Assembly (NCBI GenBank): GCA_937879965.1
Contig: CALFMP010000039.1
Coordinates: 1-64,000 of the forward strand
Length of the DNA stretch: 64,000 bases
From: QKMZ01 sp012965515
GTDB lineage: Bacteria > Cyanobacteriota > Vampirovibrionia > Obscuribacterales > Obscuribacteraceae
Direction: 5' to 3'
Of this stretch, positions 52,611-61,572 are shown in pieces. The notes under the pieces were generated by a model, which saw nothing but the letters and a program-made list of their open reading frames with translations, did not search any database and was not told the origin of the DNA. Both the position numbers and the translations under genes were made by a program. Numbering within the stretch: the stretch's first letter is position 1; each line of letters opens with the position of its first letter.

Positions 52611-54065
52611 TTGTTATTCACAAGCTATCAATATTTGCTTTTCCTGCCGACCGTCGTGGCGCTGTACTGGGTCTTGCCACAGAAGTACAGGCTGCCAATG
52701 CTGTTGCTGGCCAGCTATTTGTTCTACATGAGCTGGATTCCGATTTTTGGCGCGCTGATTTTCGGAATGACCTTAGGTAATTGGGTTCTCGGCAAATTCA
52801 TCTTTAAGTCGGAGAACAATAAGAAGCCCCTACTCGCGCTCGGCATCACGCTCAATCTGCTGTGCCTCGGATATTTCAAATACGCCAACTTCTTCATCGA
52901 CAGCGCTCAAGCACTTCTCAGCGCAATCACCCATCATCCAAGCGCAAACTTTACTCTCAACATAATTCTGCCCCTGGGCATTTCGTTCTTTGTTTTTGAA
53001 TTCATCCACTACTTGGTGGAACTCTACAAAGGCAAAAAGCCAATTGATTCTTTTGTACTTTTCGGTCTTTTTGCCGCGTTCTTCCCTACGCAAATTGCCG
53101 GTCCAATTAAGCGTTACGACGATTTTGCGGCGCAAATGCAAGAGAAGAAAAAATTCGAACTGTCGTACTTCGATGAAGGCATCCCGCTCATCGTCATTGG
53201 TTTAGCAAAGAAGTTGCTCATTGCAGACAACCTCGCAGTATTCGTTGACATGTTTGCAAAGACCCACTTCGCCTACGGCTCGCTTGAGACATGGCTCTTC
53301 GCCTACGCTTTCGCTTTGCAAATCTATTTTGATTTCTCCGGCTATACCGACATCGCCAGAGGCTCTGCGCATCTCTTCGGGTATCACATTCCAATCAATT
53401 TCAATCTTCCGTACATCGCAAGCAGCATCTCCGATTTCTGGAGACGCTGGCACATTTCATTGTCCAGCTGGCTCAGAGACTACCTTTTCATTCCTCTGGG
53501 AGGCTCGCGCGGCAGTAGTTTTCTGACCAACCGAAACCTACTTTTGACCATGGCACTGGGCGGTTTGTGGCACGGAGCATCCTGGAATTTCGTTCTCTGG
53601 GGCTGCTATCACGGTTTGCTGCTCATCGTTCATCGAATGTTTTCAGAATGGAGACAGCGTCAGACTGCGCTAAAACCAATGCTGGAAAGCCGCACCTTCA
53701 ATGTATTTTCGATGCTTTTGACCTTCCATTGCGTGTGCATCGGCTGGGTATTCTTCCGCGTCAATGACATAGGCGCAATATTCAGCATGGTTCGCAAAAT
53801 GGTTCTCTTATCGCCTATCACAACGCGTGCAGAAGCTGGTCAATTCCTTCTTTTGAAGCCGGAACTTCCTGTTAGCATTCCGGTGGCAATGCTAATGGTC
53901 GTGCTTTTGTTGATTTGCACTCCACTACTAGGGCGCGCACGAGAAACAGGTTTGATCGCTCGCATTCCCGCGCCACTAAAGGGTTTGTATGTGACCGCTG
54001 TTATTCTCGCTATCATCACTTTCCTTCCAGATAATTCCACTCCGTTTATCTACTTCCAGTTCTAG
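52611..54065 (+). CDS. MBOAT-family membrane O-acyltransferase (AlgI/DltB type)
   Basis: A TTG start is chosen because the N-terminus LLFTSYQYLLFLPTVVALYW is the usual MBOAT start. Family markers are RRWHISLSSWLRDYLFIPLGG, the catalytic His321 in GLWHGASW and His334 in GCYHGLL. Eleven or so membrane helices, length 484. Such proteins move an acyl group, often acetyl, across the inner membrane to an exported polysaccharide or lipid. The SGNH gene starts 10 bases after the stop, forming a pair as in alginate (AlgI/AlgJ) or peptidoglycan (PatA/PatB) acetylation. No polymerase genes are near, so the substrate is open. Confidence 0.93.
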   Translation: MLFTSYQYLLFLPTVVALYWVLPQKYRLPMLLLASYLFYMSWIPIFGALIFGMTLGNWVLGKFIFKSENNKKPLLALGITLNLLCLGYFKYANFFIDSAQALLSAITHHPSANFTLNIILPLGISFFVFEFIHYLVELYKGKKPIDSFVLFGLFAAFFPTQIAGPIKRYDDFAAQMQEKKKFELSYFDEGIPLIVIGLAKKLLIADNLAVFVDMFAKTHFAYGSLETWLFAYAFALQIYFDFSGYTDIARGSAHLFGYHIPINFNLPYIASSISDFWRRWHISLSSWLRDYLFIPLGGSRGSSFLTNRNLLLTMALGGLWHGASWNFVLWGCYHGLLLIVHRMFSEWRQRQTALKPMLESRTFNVFSMLLTFHCVCIGWVFFRVNDIGAIFSMVRKMVLLSPITTRAEAGQFLLLKPELPVSIPVAMLMVVLLLICTPLLGRARETGLIARIPAPLKGLYVTAVILAIITFLPDNSTPFIYFQF

Positions 54066-54075
54066 GCACCAACAC

Positions 54076-55299
54076 TTGAGCAAAACAACCAAAAGCCTGC
54101 TAAATAAATTTAGCTTCGGAGCAATCGGAAGAAATGCTCTTGCAGCGCAGATTTGCGCGTGGTCGATTGTGTCAATATTGGCAGTGGAAACAGGAGCGCG
54201 CATCGCTTTCGAGAAGAAAAGTCCTCCGCCCACTCTTCCACGTTATGAAGAATTTCTCCGCTCGCAAGAAAGACCGGATTTGTTGGTGTTAGGCTCTTCT
54301 GTCGCCCTCTGCGCGTCGTTTTGTGCAGATGAGACACTAACTCGGCTGCCCGAGAGCGAAAAGTACCGCTACACAGGCGCCGCTTTCCTGCAAAGAACGC
54401 TGAAGGAAAAGACCGGACAGGAAGTCACTTGCAAAACATTAGCCAATTCAGGCTCTATGGCTTCCGACGCGTGGATGTTGACCAACAAGCTGATGGAATT
54501 CGGCAAAAAGCCGAAAGTGATTCTTTACGAAACAGTTTCACGAGATTTCTTCGACGCGAGCATGCCACAGATAGGCGATACACCGGTATACAAAACAATC
54601 GCATCACTTCATCCAGAGAGCAAAAACCAGTCTTTACCCAAACCAATCGTCGAGGCGATGGACTATGTTTGGCGCTCTCCATTTGTAACGGCGCTCACAA
54701 TAACCTTTGCTGACACTCGTTTTCTGACTGATCCTGAGCGATTGCAGTTCTGTGTAGATTCAGTTCTCTCTTCCGTGTCGTATGCATACAAAGAACGCAC
54801 AGAACACCGCAACTGGCTTAGCAAGCAATTTTGCGCACTATCTAACCGCAAATCTACTCTGCACGAATCGGTTCAAGCCGAATACATCAAGAGAAAAAAG
54901 AGTAATCCATTTGGCTCTCTGCAAGCGTTTCAAGTCGATTCTCGCCCGCAAGAAAAACGTTATGCCGATGAACTTGTTTACTTTGAAAAACTGGCGAAAC
55001 TTTGCAAGGAAAACTCAATTGACTTGGTTGCTGTGTTTTTGCCGGTGGGCAAAGACTACGAGGCAAAAGTCCCTCCTCAGCTCAGGAAGCGTTTCCCCGG
55101 AGATTGCCTGGAAGTAGCGAAACGCTACAACATCAAGACATTCGATTACAGCAAGGGCGCCGCATTTCGTCCTTCAGATTTCTCTGACTTCGTCCATCTA
55201 AACGACTCGGGCGCGATCAAGCTAACTAACTTGATCACCAGTGATTTACTCAAGGGATCGCTGCTTTCCAGCCAACGAAAGGAAGAGCACAATTACTAA
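54076..55299 (+). CDS. SGNH-type acyltransferase/hydrolase partner of MBOAT
   Basis: TTG start; a single N-terminal membrane helix (about 20-40) anchors an extracytoplasmic domain. Block-I Ser is in LGSSVA (residues 73-75) and the DxxH pair in DFVHLND (371-377); KPKVILYETVSRDFFD is the usual second block. It probably transfers the acyl group supplied by the MBOAT protein to its acceptor. The gene ends the two-gene operon. It is a distant relative of the orphan SGNH gene at 13511. No RBS of good quality precedes the TTG, so it may be coupled to the MBOAT gene. Confidence 0.85.
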   Translation: MSKTTKSLLNKFSFGAIGRNALAAQICAWSIVSILAVETGARIAFEKKSPPPTLPRYEEFLRSQERPDLLVLGSSVALCASFCADETLTRLPESEKYRYTGAAFLQRTLKEKTGQEVTCKTLANSGSMASDAWMLTNKLMEFGKKPKVILYETVSRDFFDASMPQIGDTPVYKTIASLHPESKNQSLPKPIVEAMDYVWRSPFVTALTITFADTRFLTDPERLQFCVDSVLSSVSYAYKERTEHRNWLSKQFCALSNRKSTLHESVQAEYIKRKKSNPFGSLQAFQVDSRPQEKRYADELVYFEKLAKLCKENSIDLVAVFLPVGKDYEAKVPPQLRKRFPGDCLEVAKRYNIKTFDYSKGAAFRPSDFSDFVHLNDSGAIKLTNLITSDLLKGSLLSSQRKEEHNY

Positions 55300-55347
55300 C
55301 TGTGCTAACAGGGAAACTGGTCCACGCATTGTCGCAAACGAATAATC

Positions 55348-55710
55348 TTATCCAAAGACCACACTGAGTAAAAACGTGCCATAATGCGCGCCTGGAACAC
55401 ACACGACGCGCGCAGACAGCTCTGTCTTCTCTGTTGAGAGAAACCGGACTACACCAAGATCACCAAGTGTCGCGGCTGAAAACCTTCGAGGCAACACGTT
55501 AACGAAATCTGCCACGATTTCCAAAACCCGCATCTCTTCGAAATCTTCTAAACCCAACAGATGTTTAGCCGGAACATCAATCGATCGAATTGCTCCATCT
55601 TCATCGACAACAATTTGAACTACCGGCAAGTCTTCAATTGTGTTGCGGCAATGCTTGACGCTCGCCGCAATCATGAGTTTCGCATTGTCGAATTCAGGAA
55701 AACTAGACAT
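55348..55710 (-). CDS. PAS-like domain protein, 120 aa
   Basis: The ATG at 55710 has GGAT nearby; a longer frame starts with a TTG 11 codons upstream. The segment VVQIVVDEDGAIRSIDVPAKHLLGLEDFEEM, around residues 30-60, follows the PAS pattern of a strand, turn, strand and helix, and LSARVVCVPG near 104 would be the later strands. There is no second domain, so it may sense or bind a partner. No histidine kinase is nearby. The fold is a moderate guess. Confidence 0.45.
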   Translation of the reverse strand: MSSFPEFDNAKLMIAASVKHCRNTIEDLPVVQIVVDEDGAIRSIDVPAKHLLGLEDFEEMRVLEIVADFVNVLPRRFSAATLGDLGVVRFLSTEKTELSARVVCVPGAHYGTFLLSVVFG

Positions 55711-56066
55711 ACCAATCCAACGGAAACCCGCAAATTGATGCAACGAAAAATTCGCAGCTCAAAACTTGCGCAGCATTCCACAAAAATGCGTACAGCGATG
55801 CCACCCACCCGAAACGCTCTGACCAAGCCGATTGACACACACGCGACAATTCAGCCAGTCACCTTTCGGTGCAAGCAGATATATATTTGGTTGTGCATAC
55901 GCATTTCACCGAGAACGCTGAAAACGTCCTGTTGATGCGTATTTACTCGGGAGTCGAACTAGCGGACTTTACACTGCCCGCATATCAACTCTGACAAATT
56001 TTCGTGGAAAAGTTGTGGAATTTGCGCTTGGAAAGCTTAAATCTGCACTTTCAGTTTCCGCGTCTA
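55711..56066. other. 356-base gap, no gene seen
   Basis: Upstream of the PAS-like gene and downstream of the RelA/SpoT-like gene. No REP copy and no clear terminator are seen. Confidence 0.4.
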
Positions 56067-57113
56067 TCACTTTATGACGACAGAAACGTTTTTCGATTCG
56101 AAAGGCGTAATGGTTTCTTTGAAAAGCATTGTCAGCAATTCACGATATAAACCATAGAGCGGAATGCGCTTCGCCACTTCATCGCGAAGCGTATCGCGAG
56201 TGAATTTGAACGAGCGATGCGACGGACCAGCCATATGATCCAATTCCAAATAGTAGTTTGCGAGTGGCTGAATCTGAATCTCGAACAAGCAATCATTCCA
56301 TTCGACAACGCTCTTGATGGCGCGCCAGCCTGTCCGTTTCATCTTGCTGGCATCGCATGTGAGATAGTCCTTGGTTTCGATAAACGCTAAAAGAGGGTGC
56401 GAAACATCCTCATTCACGGGCAACCCGACTTCATCGAGCATGTTGGCCAGGGTTCCGTTGATATCGCCAACCATCAGGTTTTTCAACGTCTCATGCACAG
56501 CCATGCAGGTGACATCGTCTTCGCATACTATTTTGATACCGAAGATATCTTTGACAAATTTACTGTACTGACGCAACTGCTTATCACGTGCGACAAGTTC
56601 GTCCAAGGCGAAGATTTCATCGGCGACCTTGTTCGAAAGCTCTTCTTCAGCCTTGACCCGACTAGTCAAACGATTCACCCCGGTAATCGGGCGATGCAGC
56701 GGAATGTATTCGACAAAGTTGGCGGCAAGCGCCAGTGGTACCCAGGACCGATCGCGCTGGTAGCGAAAATTATCCAGCATGTGATTGCCCAGATCGATAT
56801 CCGTCACAGAATAAAGAGTTTCGCGATTGATTCTTTCACGGATGAGAAACTGGCGATTTTCCTCTCCAGGCAAATAACCAATGACGTTGCTGTGCAGCTC
56901 GAACTCGCCCTCCAGCATTATCGAAGCTAGAAGATGCGCCAACAAATGCAGTCGTCGCTCACCATCAAGAATGTCTTGCTTGAAGCCCTCACGCACTCTT
57001 TGAATGAAGTCGCGCGAAAGTTCTATGGTCAAATGTTGATCGGGATTCGCTTCCTGCTCGCTCTTTTTCTGCGTCAGGTACGCAATAAACTCGTGCAGGA
57101 CAGGAGAATTCAT
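56067..57113 (-). CDS. RelA/SpoT-like nucleotidyltransferase domain protein (divergent)
   Basis: Elements of the (p)ppGpp synthetase fold are visible in order: TSRVKAEEELSNKV (R...K...S-like start), DIFGIKIVCED, the substrate region CDASKMKRTGWRAI, then FEIQIQPLANYY and DHMAG. In true synthetases these read RxKxxxSxxxK, DxxGxR, GYxxxH and EIQxRT. Several key residues differ here (Lys for the Arg in DxxGxR; Lys for the His after GWR; Gln-Pro for Arg-Thr), so the activity is uncertain. The first 120 residues are helical. The start at 57113 is the best ATG, though no ribosome site is seen. No HD hydrolase is present. Confidence 0.5.
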   Translation of the reverse strand: MNSPVLHEFIAYLTQKKSEQEANPDQHLTIELSRDFIQRVREGFKQDILDGERRLHLLAHLLASIMLEGEFELHSNVIGYLPGEENRQFLIRERINRETLYSVTDIDLGNHMLDNFRYQRDRSWVPLALAANFVEYIPLHRPITGVNRLTSRVKAEEELSNKVADEIFALDELVARDKQLRQYSKFVKDIFGIKIVCEDDVTCMAVHETLKNLMVGDINGTLANMLDEVGLPVNEDVSHPLLAFIETKDYLTCDASKMKRTGWRAIKSVVEWNDCLFEIQIQPLANYYLELDHMAGPSHRSFKFTRDTLRDEVAKRIPLYGLYRELLTMLFKETITPFESKNVSVVIK

Positions 57114-57522
57114 CGCCAGAAGCAACGGTGAATTCGAAATCGGAAGATCTACGGAATGGTTCAAGGGGGACTTCCACGCACGGCGCCTGCCATCTGGCAT
57201 TATATTCTGCCTCAAACGCCGAAAATGCAAGCGCTCACGAGCCGATATTTAAGGCATATGTTCACAAAAATTGTGGCTAGCGCGGCGTTTGTCCAACCAA
57301 TGTCCCACCCTGGCGCTAGATTGGAATCAACCCGACAGCGAGCCAAGTTCCACACCGACACCCCGGACTGCATTAACTTTCGGGCTAAACGCACCGCAGC
57401 CACAGGTCTGCCACGGATGCACCGATAGTGTACGTGCATCAAACGTAACCGACCCCGCACCCCTTCTTTCCACCCCGACTTAAGCCAATACCGAACACGT
57501 CGGTCCGGCTGGAGGTATTTAG
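57114..57522. other. 409-base divergent gap, no gene seen
   Basis: It separates the RelA/SpoT-like gene (minus) from the TadG-like gene (plus). No repeat of note. The plus-side promoter for the pilus-type gene should lie here. Confidence 0.4.
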
Positions 57523-59478
57523 ATGCGCCGTAACAGAAACGCCAAGGGCAGCATGTTCGTCTTCATCAGCGTTTTGCTCCTCACCATAGTCACAATCGGC
57601 GTCGGCTTTTTCGTCTTAACGAAGACGCTGGGCGGTATGCGCGAACTGCAGAACGCCACTGAATCGGGCAACTTGAACGTTGCTAAAAAAGCGATTAAGT
57701 CGCCGGCAATAACTTTGTCGCAAGGCGTCGAACAAGAAAACTTCGCCGGACTGGTCGACGACGACGGCACAATCAACTTGCGCACGTACAATCGAGTAGT
57801 CGGACAAGTACTTCTGGTGGCGCTAAACGCCCAATCGCAAGGCACTGCTGAAGCGCGCCAACATGCTCGCACACTAATTCAAGCGCTTCAAGTCGGTGGC
57901 AGCAGCATCGGACAAAGGCTCACAGACGAACTTTCCGATGGATTTGCACAGCAAACGCCGTTCGACAAATTGGCTGGAGCCAACTTCCTGCGCTTGCTCG
58001 GACAGAAGAGTCCGCTTCACAAAGCCGGTGAGTTTCAGACCGGCTATTTGAAGAAAGGCGCATCTGCCAACGTATACCTTGACCCGACAATCATTCCCGC
58101 CGGCTCTAGTGTGCCGTCTGCAACATACAGCAGCGGCTCGGCCGACTCCAGCGGATTCCGCTATCTCTCAGGCTACCAACCATTCGAAGTGCCTGGGATT
58201 GGCTCGATTGCAGGGGTTCCAGTGCTTCCCGGACAACGCCCGCACCTCGTTTCTACGACCGATTTCGCCAACAATACTGTTCCTGTCTCCGGTATCACAA
58301 CACCGCCCAATTCATTCAAGTCCGCAGGTGCCGCAAAGGAAAACGCCAGCCAGCAGTTTTTGAGAGCGATCTCCTGCTCAATCGTCGGTGCCCTGGATTG
58401 CAAATTCACCGCATCAATTCCCCGCGGCTACATAATCATCAACAATCCCTCCGGCTCCTTGGACTCAACACCAGCGCCCAACCCGGCTAACATGCTGAAC
58501 AACGAACTTTTCACCGGCGTATTCGTCGCCGACAACGGAGCCTTCTCGACAGATCGCACCTTGATTGAGAGGTGGGCAGCGTACAACAGCGTTTCACCAC
58601 CTGTTGGTCCACAGCCACCCACCGACGGCTTGTTCGGCAATCCGCAAGGTATCACATCATTGGGTGGAAACGGCTTCCCATCGCAATGCGATTACACCAG
58701 CCTGGACGGAGCAGGCGCAAATGCCGGATGCCAGTCATTGAGAAACGCATTCGAACAAGCGTACGGCGCTAACTATCAGCTTCCTGGTCAGAGCAGCGAA
58801 TTGACGGCAGTTGAACAATTCCGTGCCAATGTGTGGAGCCTGTTTCCTATGGGCGGGTCAATTCAAACTCCAGCCGGTTTCACTGGAATTCGCATCTTTA
58901 GCTACACACAGCCTTCTCCTGTGGCAGCTGGTCAACCCCCAGTCTTTTCAAATGCTGGAACCGTTGGTCAAATTCTCTCTCAAGTCGGCAACGGCAGTGG
59001 GTCTGAACAAAACATTCTGAGAATATTGCAGCAGCGAATTCGTGAAATCAAACCGGAAGCCAGCGCCGCGGAAATCAACGCTCTTCTGGCTTCCAGAACA
59101 GTTTCTCTAGGAGACACCCTCTACATTTACCTTACCGGCAACAAACTTCAATTGACGACGACACCACCTTCCTGGGTGGTACCAGGTACGGTGCCCGACG
59201 GGAATCCACTTACAATCACAAGTTCGTTCCAAACCATTGGTACAAGCGTAAATCCGCAAGGCGATGCAGGTTTTAGAAATGTCGTTTTCCAAGAAATGCC
59301 AAACCCCTCGTCGTTCGGACTGGGAAGAGAAGAAGCGATTTTTACTCCATCCTCAGGCTTCAACAATTTGCTCGGAGCCCTCGAATTCAGAAGCAGAATC
59401 GAGACACCGACACCTAACGTCGGCACCAGCCCCGCAGGAATGGGCGGCGGCGCCGGACATGCTGGCAGTGGAAATTAA
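57523..59478 (+). CDS. TadE/TadG-like pilus-assembly protein, 651 aa
   Basis: The N-terminus MRRNRNAKGSMFVFISVLLL has the basic residues, GS and hydrophobic helix typical of TadG-type minor pilins and their relatives. The long C-terminal part is Gly/Ser/Pro-rich and beta-like with a few Cys (near 290-298 and 391-410). A strong ribosome site GGAGGT lies 6 bases before the ATG. It is followed by an exported partner after 13 bases. None of the usual tad genes (ATPase, secretin, prepilin peptidase) is in the window. It would sit in the membrane with its bulk outside. Exact role unknown. Confidence 0.65.
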   Translation: MRRNRNAKGSMFVFISVLLLTIVTIGVGFFVLTKTLGGMRELQNATESGNLNVAKKAIKSPAITLSQGVEQENFAGLVDDDGTINLRTYNRVVGQVLLVALNAQSQGTAEARQHARTLIQALQVGGSSIGQRLTDELSDGFAQQTPFDKLAGANFLRLLGQKSPLHKAGEFQTGYLKKGASANVYLDPTIIPAGSSVPSATYSSGSADSSGFRYLSGYQPFEVPGIGSIAGVPVLPGQRPHLVSTTDFANNTVPVSGITTPPNSFKSAGAAKENASQQFLRAISCSIVGALDCKFTASIPRGYIIINNPSGSLDSTPAPNPANMLNNELFTGVFVADNGAFSTDRTLIERWAAYNSVSPPVGPQPPTDGLFGNPQGITSLGGNGFPSQCDYTSLDGAGANAGCQSLRNAFEQAYGANYQLPGQSSELTAVEQFRANVWSLFPMGGSIQTPAGFTGIRIFSYTQPSPVAAGQPPVFSNAGTVGQILSQVGNGSGSEQNILRILQQRIREIKPEASAAEINALLASRTVSLGDTLYIYLTGNKLQLTTTPPSWVVPGTVPDGNPLTITSSFQTIGTSVNPQGDAGFRNVVFQEMPNPSSFGLGREEAIFTPSSGFNNLLGALEFRSRIETPTPNVGTSPAGMGGGAGHAGSGN

Positions 59479-59491
59479 GGAGAGACTCGAA

Positions 59492-59992
59492 ATGTCAAAA
59501 GCAAATTCAAAATCAAACTTCACCGCCACAGCAATCGCAATGGTGATTACTTTTGGTTTCTCCAACACAGCAACGCTGGCAGCAGGCAACGCTCAGGGTG
59601 CACAACAAACGAGCAAACTTATCCAACAACGCCAAGCGAGCGCACGCTCACCGTACGAATTTCAATCGCAAACTTTGACTCAGATGGTTGAACTTCCGGA
59701 AGTACCGCAATACACAGGTCAAATGACTTTCGTCACGGGCACTTACTTTCCGAATGCAAAAAGTGGTGGCAGCTACACCATGAAACTGCGCGCCTTGGAG
59801 TTTCCAAACGACGTGAAAAACTGGTATTCAGCCGCCCTGCAACAATCAGGTTGGAAGATTGAGCAGGCGATGTGCAACGATCGCACAATCGCGGCATGGA
59901 AAGGGAAACAGCTTGTTCAGGTAATCGTCAATGACCCAAGCCACAATCGCTTCCGTGCTGATGTTTTGATCCGCTACCGCCACGGAAGCTAG
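59492..59992 (+). CDS. Exported protein in the TadG-like operon, 166 aa
   Basis: AAGGAG lies 10 bases before the ATG, and a Sec signal peptide follows (FTATAIAMVITFGFSNTATLAA, cleavage near residue 31). The mature chain starts with a Gln-rich helix and then has a beta/alpha domain around TFVTGTYFPNAKSGGSYTM and DVKNWYSAALQQSGWKIE, which looks like the small domains of pseudopilus-associated or lipoprotein-like proteins. The gene lies 13 bases after the TadG-like gene and is likely its functional partner. No family recognised. Confidence 0.65.
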   Translation: MSKANSKSNFTATAIAMVITFGFSNTATLAAGNAQGAQQTSKLIQQRQASARSPYEFQSQTLTQMVELPEVPQYTGQMTFVTGTYFPNAKSGGSYTMKLRALEFPNDVKNWYSAALQQSGWKIEQAMCNDRTIAAWKGKQLVQVIVNDPSHNRFRADVLIRYRHGS

Positions 59993-60010
59993 AGAAACAG
60001 AACTGCTGAA

Positions 60011-60034
60011 GGGTCGACGCATGGCGTCGCCCCC
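60011..60034. repeat. REP-like palindrome, copy 11
   Basis: GGGTCGACGCATGGCGTCGCCCC. It lies 19 bases after the stop of the exported-protein gene. Confidence 0.7.
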
Positions 60035-60253
60035 TCAGGAAAACCAGGTGAGTACACCCGAGGAACGCAGAGCATCACGGTTTACTGATGTCATACTTTG
60101 GAACCCTTTTTCTTACTACTTGTTTTAGTATTGAAAGAATAAAAACGAAGCGACGCGGATGCCTGAGCAGCGAACTCTCAATCCTTTCGGAAAAGAGTCC
60201 CCAACACACGCATCGGTCACTTCGTCACGCTTCACGCTACTTCGAACGGCGCC

Positions 60254-60793
60254 TCAGAAAGCCGCTGCTCGCTGACGTCGAGACAGGCGCTCCTCCGGCA
60301 CACGGTGTGTGCGGAAGACCCAGTCCCAGAACGGCAGAAGAATGTTGTACTGCTTGTCGGGATAGAGATGGTGCTGTTGATGGCGCCGCTCGAGGTATCG
60401 AAACACGGGGTTCTTCGCATAGAACCACCCCTTGTTGCGATGCATTTCGAGATGCACCAGCCACCAGACCACGCCGTAAATCACAGAGAAAACGCCCGCC
60501 ACATATACCGTAATCGGGTCGATGTACCAGACAATGGGAGCGGTCGGTAATCCGACAATTGCTGCGGCGATCATGATGTCTGCCAGCGAATCGTCCGGCT
60601 CGTCATCAGTGTGTCGATAGCCGCGCTTGTGATGCAGAGACATGTGATTGATGCACAACCGCTTCAGAAACTTGCTTTTCAGCCACTGCGCGATCCTGAT
60701 GCGATGCATCAAGTATCGGTGCGTAACGTACTCATCAAGTGAGAAGAGGAGATACACGAACACCAGGCTGACTGCTATATGCACTGCCAACAT
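60254..60793 (-). CDS. Fatty acid hydroxylase/sterol desaturase-superfamily protein
   Basis: Non-haem di-iron membrane enzyme. His boxes are DEYVTHRYLMH, HMSLHHKRGYRH, HLEMHRNKG and RRHQQHH, with NILLPFWDWVF near the end as in the family. Two to four membrane helices. The ATG at 60793 follows AAGGG by 7 bases; 14 codons of open frame upstream are discarded. It probably hydroxylates or desaturates a lipid such as a carotenoid or fatty acid. It lies downstream of the cytidine deaminase gene, with a long hairpin between. Confidence 0.85.
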   Translation of the reverse strand: MLAVHIAVSLVFVYLLFSLDEYVTHRYLMHRIRIAQWLKSKFLKRLCINHMSLHHKRGYRHTDDEPDDSLADIMIAAAIVGLPTAPIVWYIDPITVYVAGVFSVIYGVVWWLVHLEMHRNKGWFYAKNPVFRYLERRHQQHHLYPDKQYNILLPFWDWVFRTHRVPEERLSRRQRAAAF

Positions 60794-60831
60794 AGTGCGT
60801 CCCTTCTTAAGTTCGCGATATTCGATTACTC

Positions 60832-60888
60832 CCAAACCACAAGCAGAGGCGCGGGGCGTTTAGGCCCCGGCCTCTAGCTTGTGTTTGG
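60832..60888 (-). terminator. Very long hairpin between cytidine deaminase and hydroxylase genes
   Basis: CCAAACCACAAGC-AGAGG-CGGGGC and GGCCCCG-CCTCT-GCTTGTGTTTGG pair over about 25 bases with small mismatches. There is no T-run on the minus strand, so it may be a Rho-type or processing hairpin. Confidence 0.6.
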
Positions 60889-60918
60889 AAGCGCTTGAGT
60901 GTTTGAGCGTTTGAGCTC

Positions 60919-61497
60919 TTAACGCTGACCGCGCACGCTCGCCAGCACTTCCTCGATCGGGAAGGCGAACGGAACGAGCTGACCCAGCGTCAGGCAAAGG
61001 ATACGACCATCCTTCGGCTCTTCGCCGATGATGTGCATGTCGTAGCCGAACTCACCCAGGAATTGGCGGCAGTTGCAGCACGGCCACGGGTCGGAACCCT
61101 TGGGCGCGTAGACGGCAACCGCTTTGATGGCGTGGAACTGGTCGACGCCCTGGGCGGCAGCGCGACGCAGCAGACCGCTGCCGAGGGCGCGCGTGAGAGC
61201 GGACTCCTCGGCATGGATCGTCTGCGAGTAGCCGCAGTTTTCCACATTGAACCCCGCATGAATCTCGCCGTCGAACGTCAGCACAGCGGCGCCGACATTG
61301 TACTGGGAGTACGGGCAGTAGGCATCTTCGCTCGCCTTCTTGGCGGCTTCGATGACCTGACGATAGAGAGCCTGGTCGGCTTTGGCGACCTTGATCATTT
61401 TCGGCAGAGCGACCTTGGGGCGCGGCGTGCTGAGGGTGATCGGACCAGTCGTTTTGCCGGCGCCGTGACAAGAACAAGTCTGTTTGTCGTGACTCAT
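60919..61497 (-). CDS. cdd: Cytidine deaminase (cdd-like)
   Basis: Deaminates cytidine to uridine in pyrimidine salvage. The zinc site is present as HAEESAL and PCCNCRQFLGEF, and YSQYNVGAAVLTFDG precedes it. The usual second motif PCGxCRQ has Cys instead of Gly (PCCNCRQ), and the N-terminus carries an extra 35-residue segment with TCSCHGAGK (Cys8, Cys10, His11) not found in typical enzymes, which may bind an additional metal. AAGGAA lies 6 bases before the ATG. A hairpin lies just upstream. Confidence 0.88.
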   Translation of the reverse strand: MSHDKQTCSCHGAGKTTGPITLSTPRPKVALPKMIKVAKADQALYRQVIEAAKKASEDAYCPYSQYNVGAAVLTFDGEIHAGFNVENCGYSQTIHAEESALTRALGSGLLRRAAAQGVDQFHAIKAVAVYAPKGSDPWPCCNCRQFLGEFGYDMHIIGEEPKDGRILCLTLGQLVPFAFPIEEVLASVRGQR

Positions 61498-61511
61498 ATG
61501 TTTTTCCTTGT

Positions 61512-61543
61512 GCCGTTTGCCAAGCCTAAGCTTAGCAAACGGC
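61512..61543 (-). promoter_or_regulatory. Hairpin just upstream of the cytidine deaminase start
   Basis: GCCGTTTGC and GCAAACGGC are a perfect nine-base stem, with an inner TAAGCTTA palindrome, ending 15 bases before the start codon of cdd and following the stop of the membrane-protein gene. No T-run; it could control cdd translation or stabilise the message. Confidence 0.5.
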
Positions 61544-61572
61544 TGTTTGTGGAACCGATGTGAACAGTTTCG

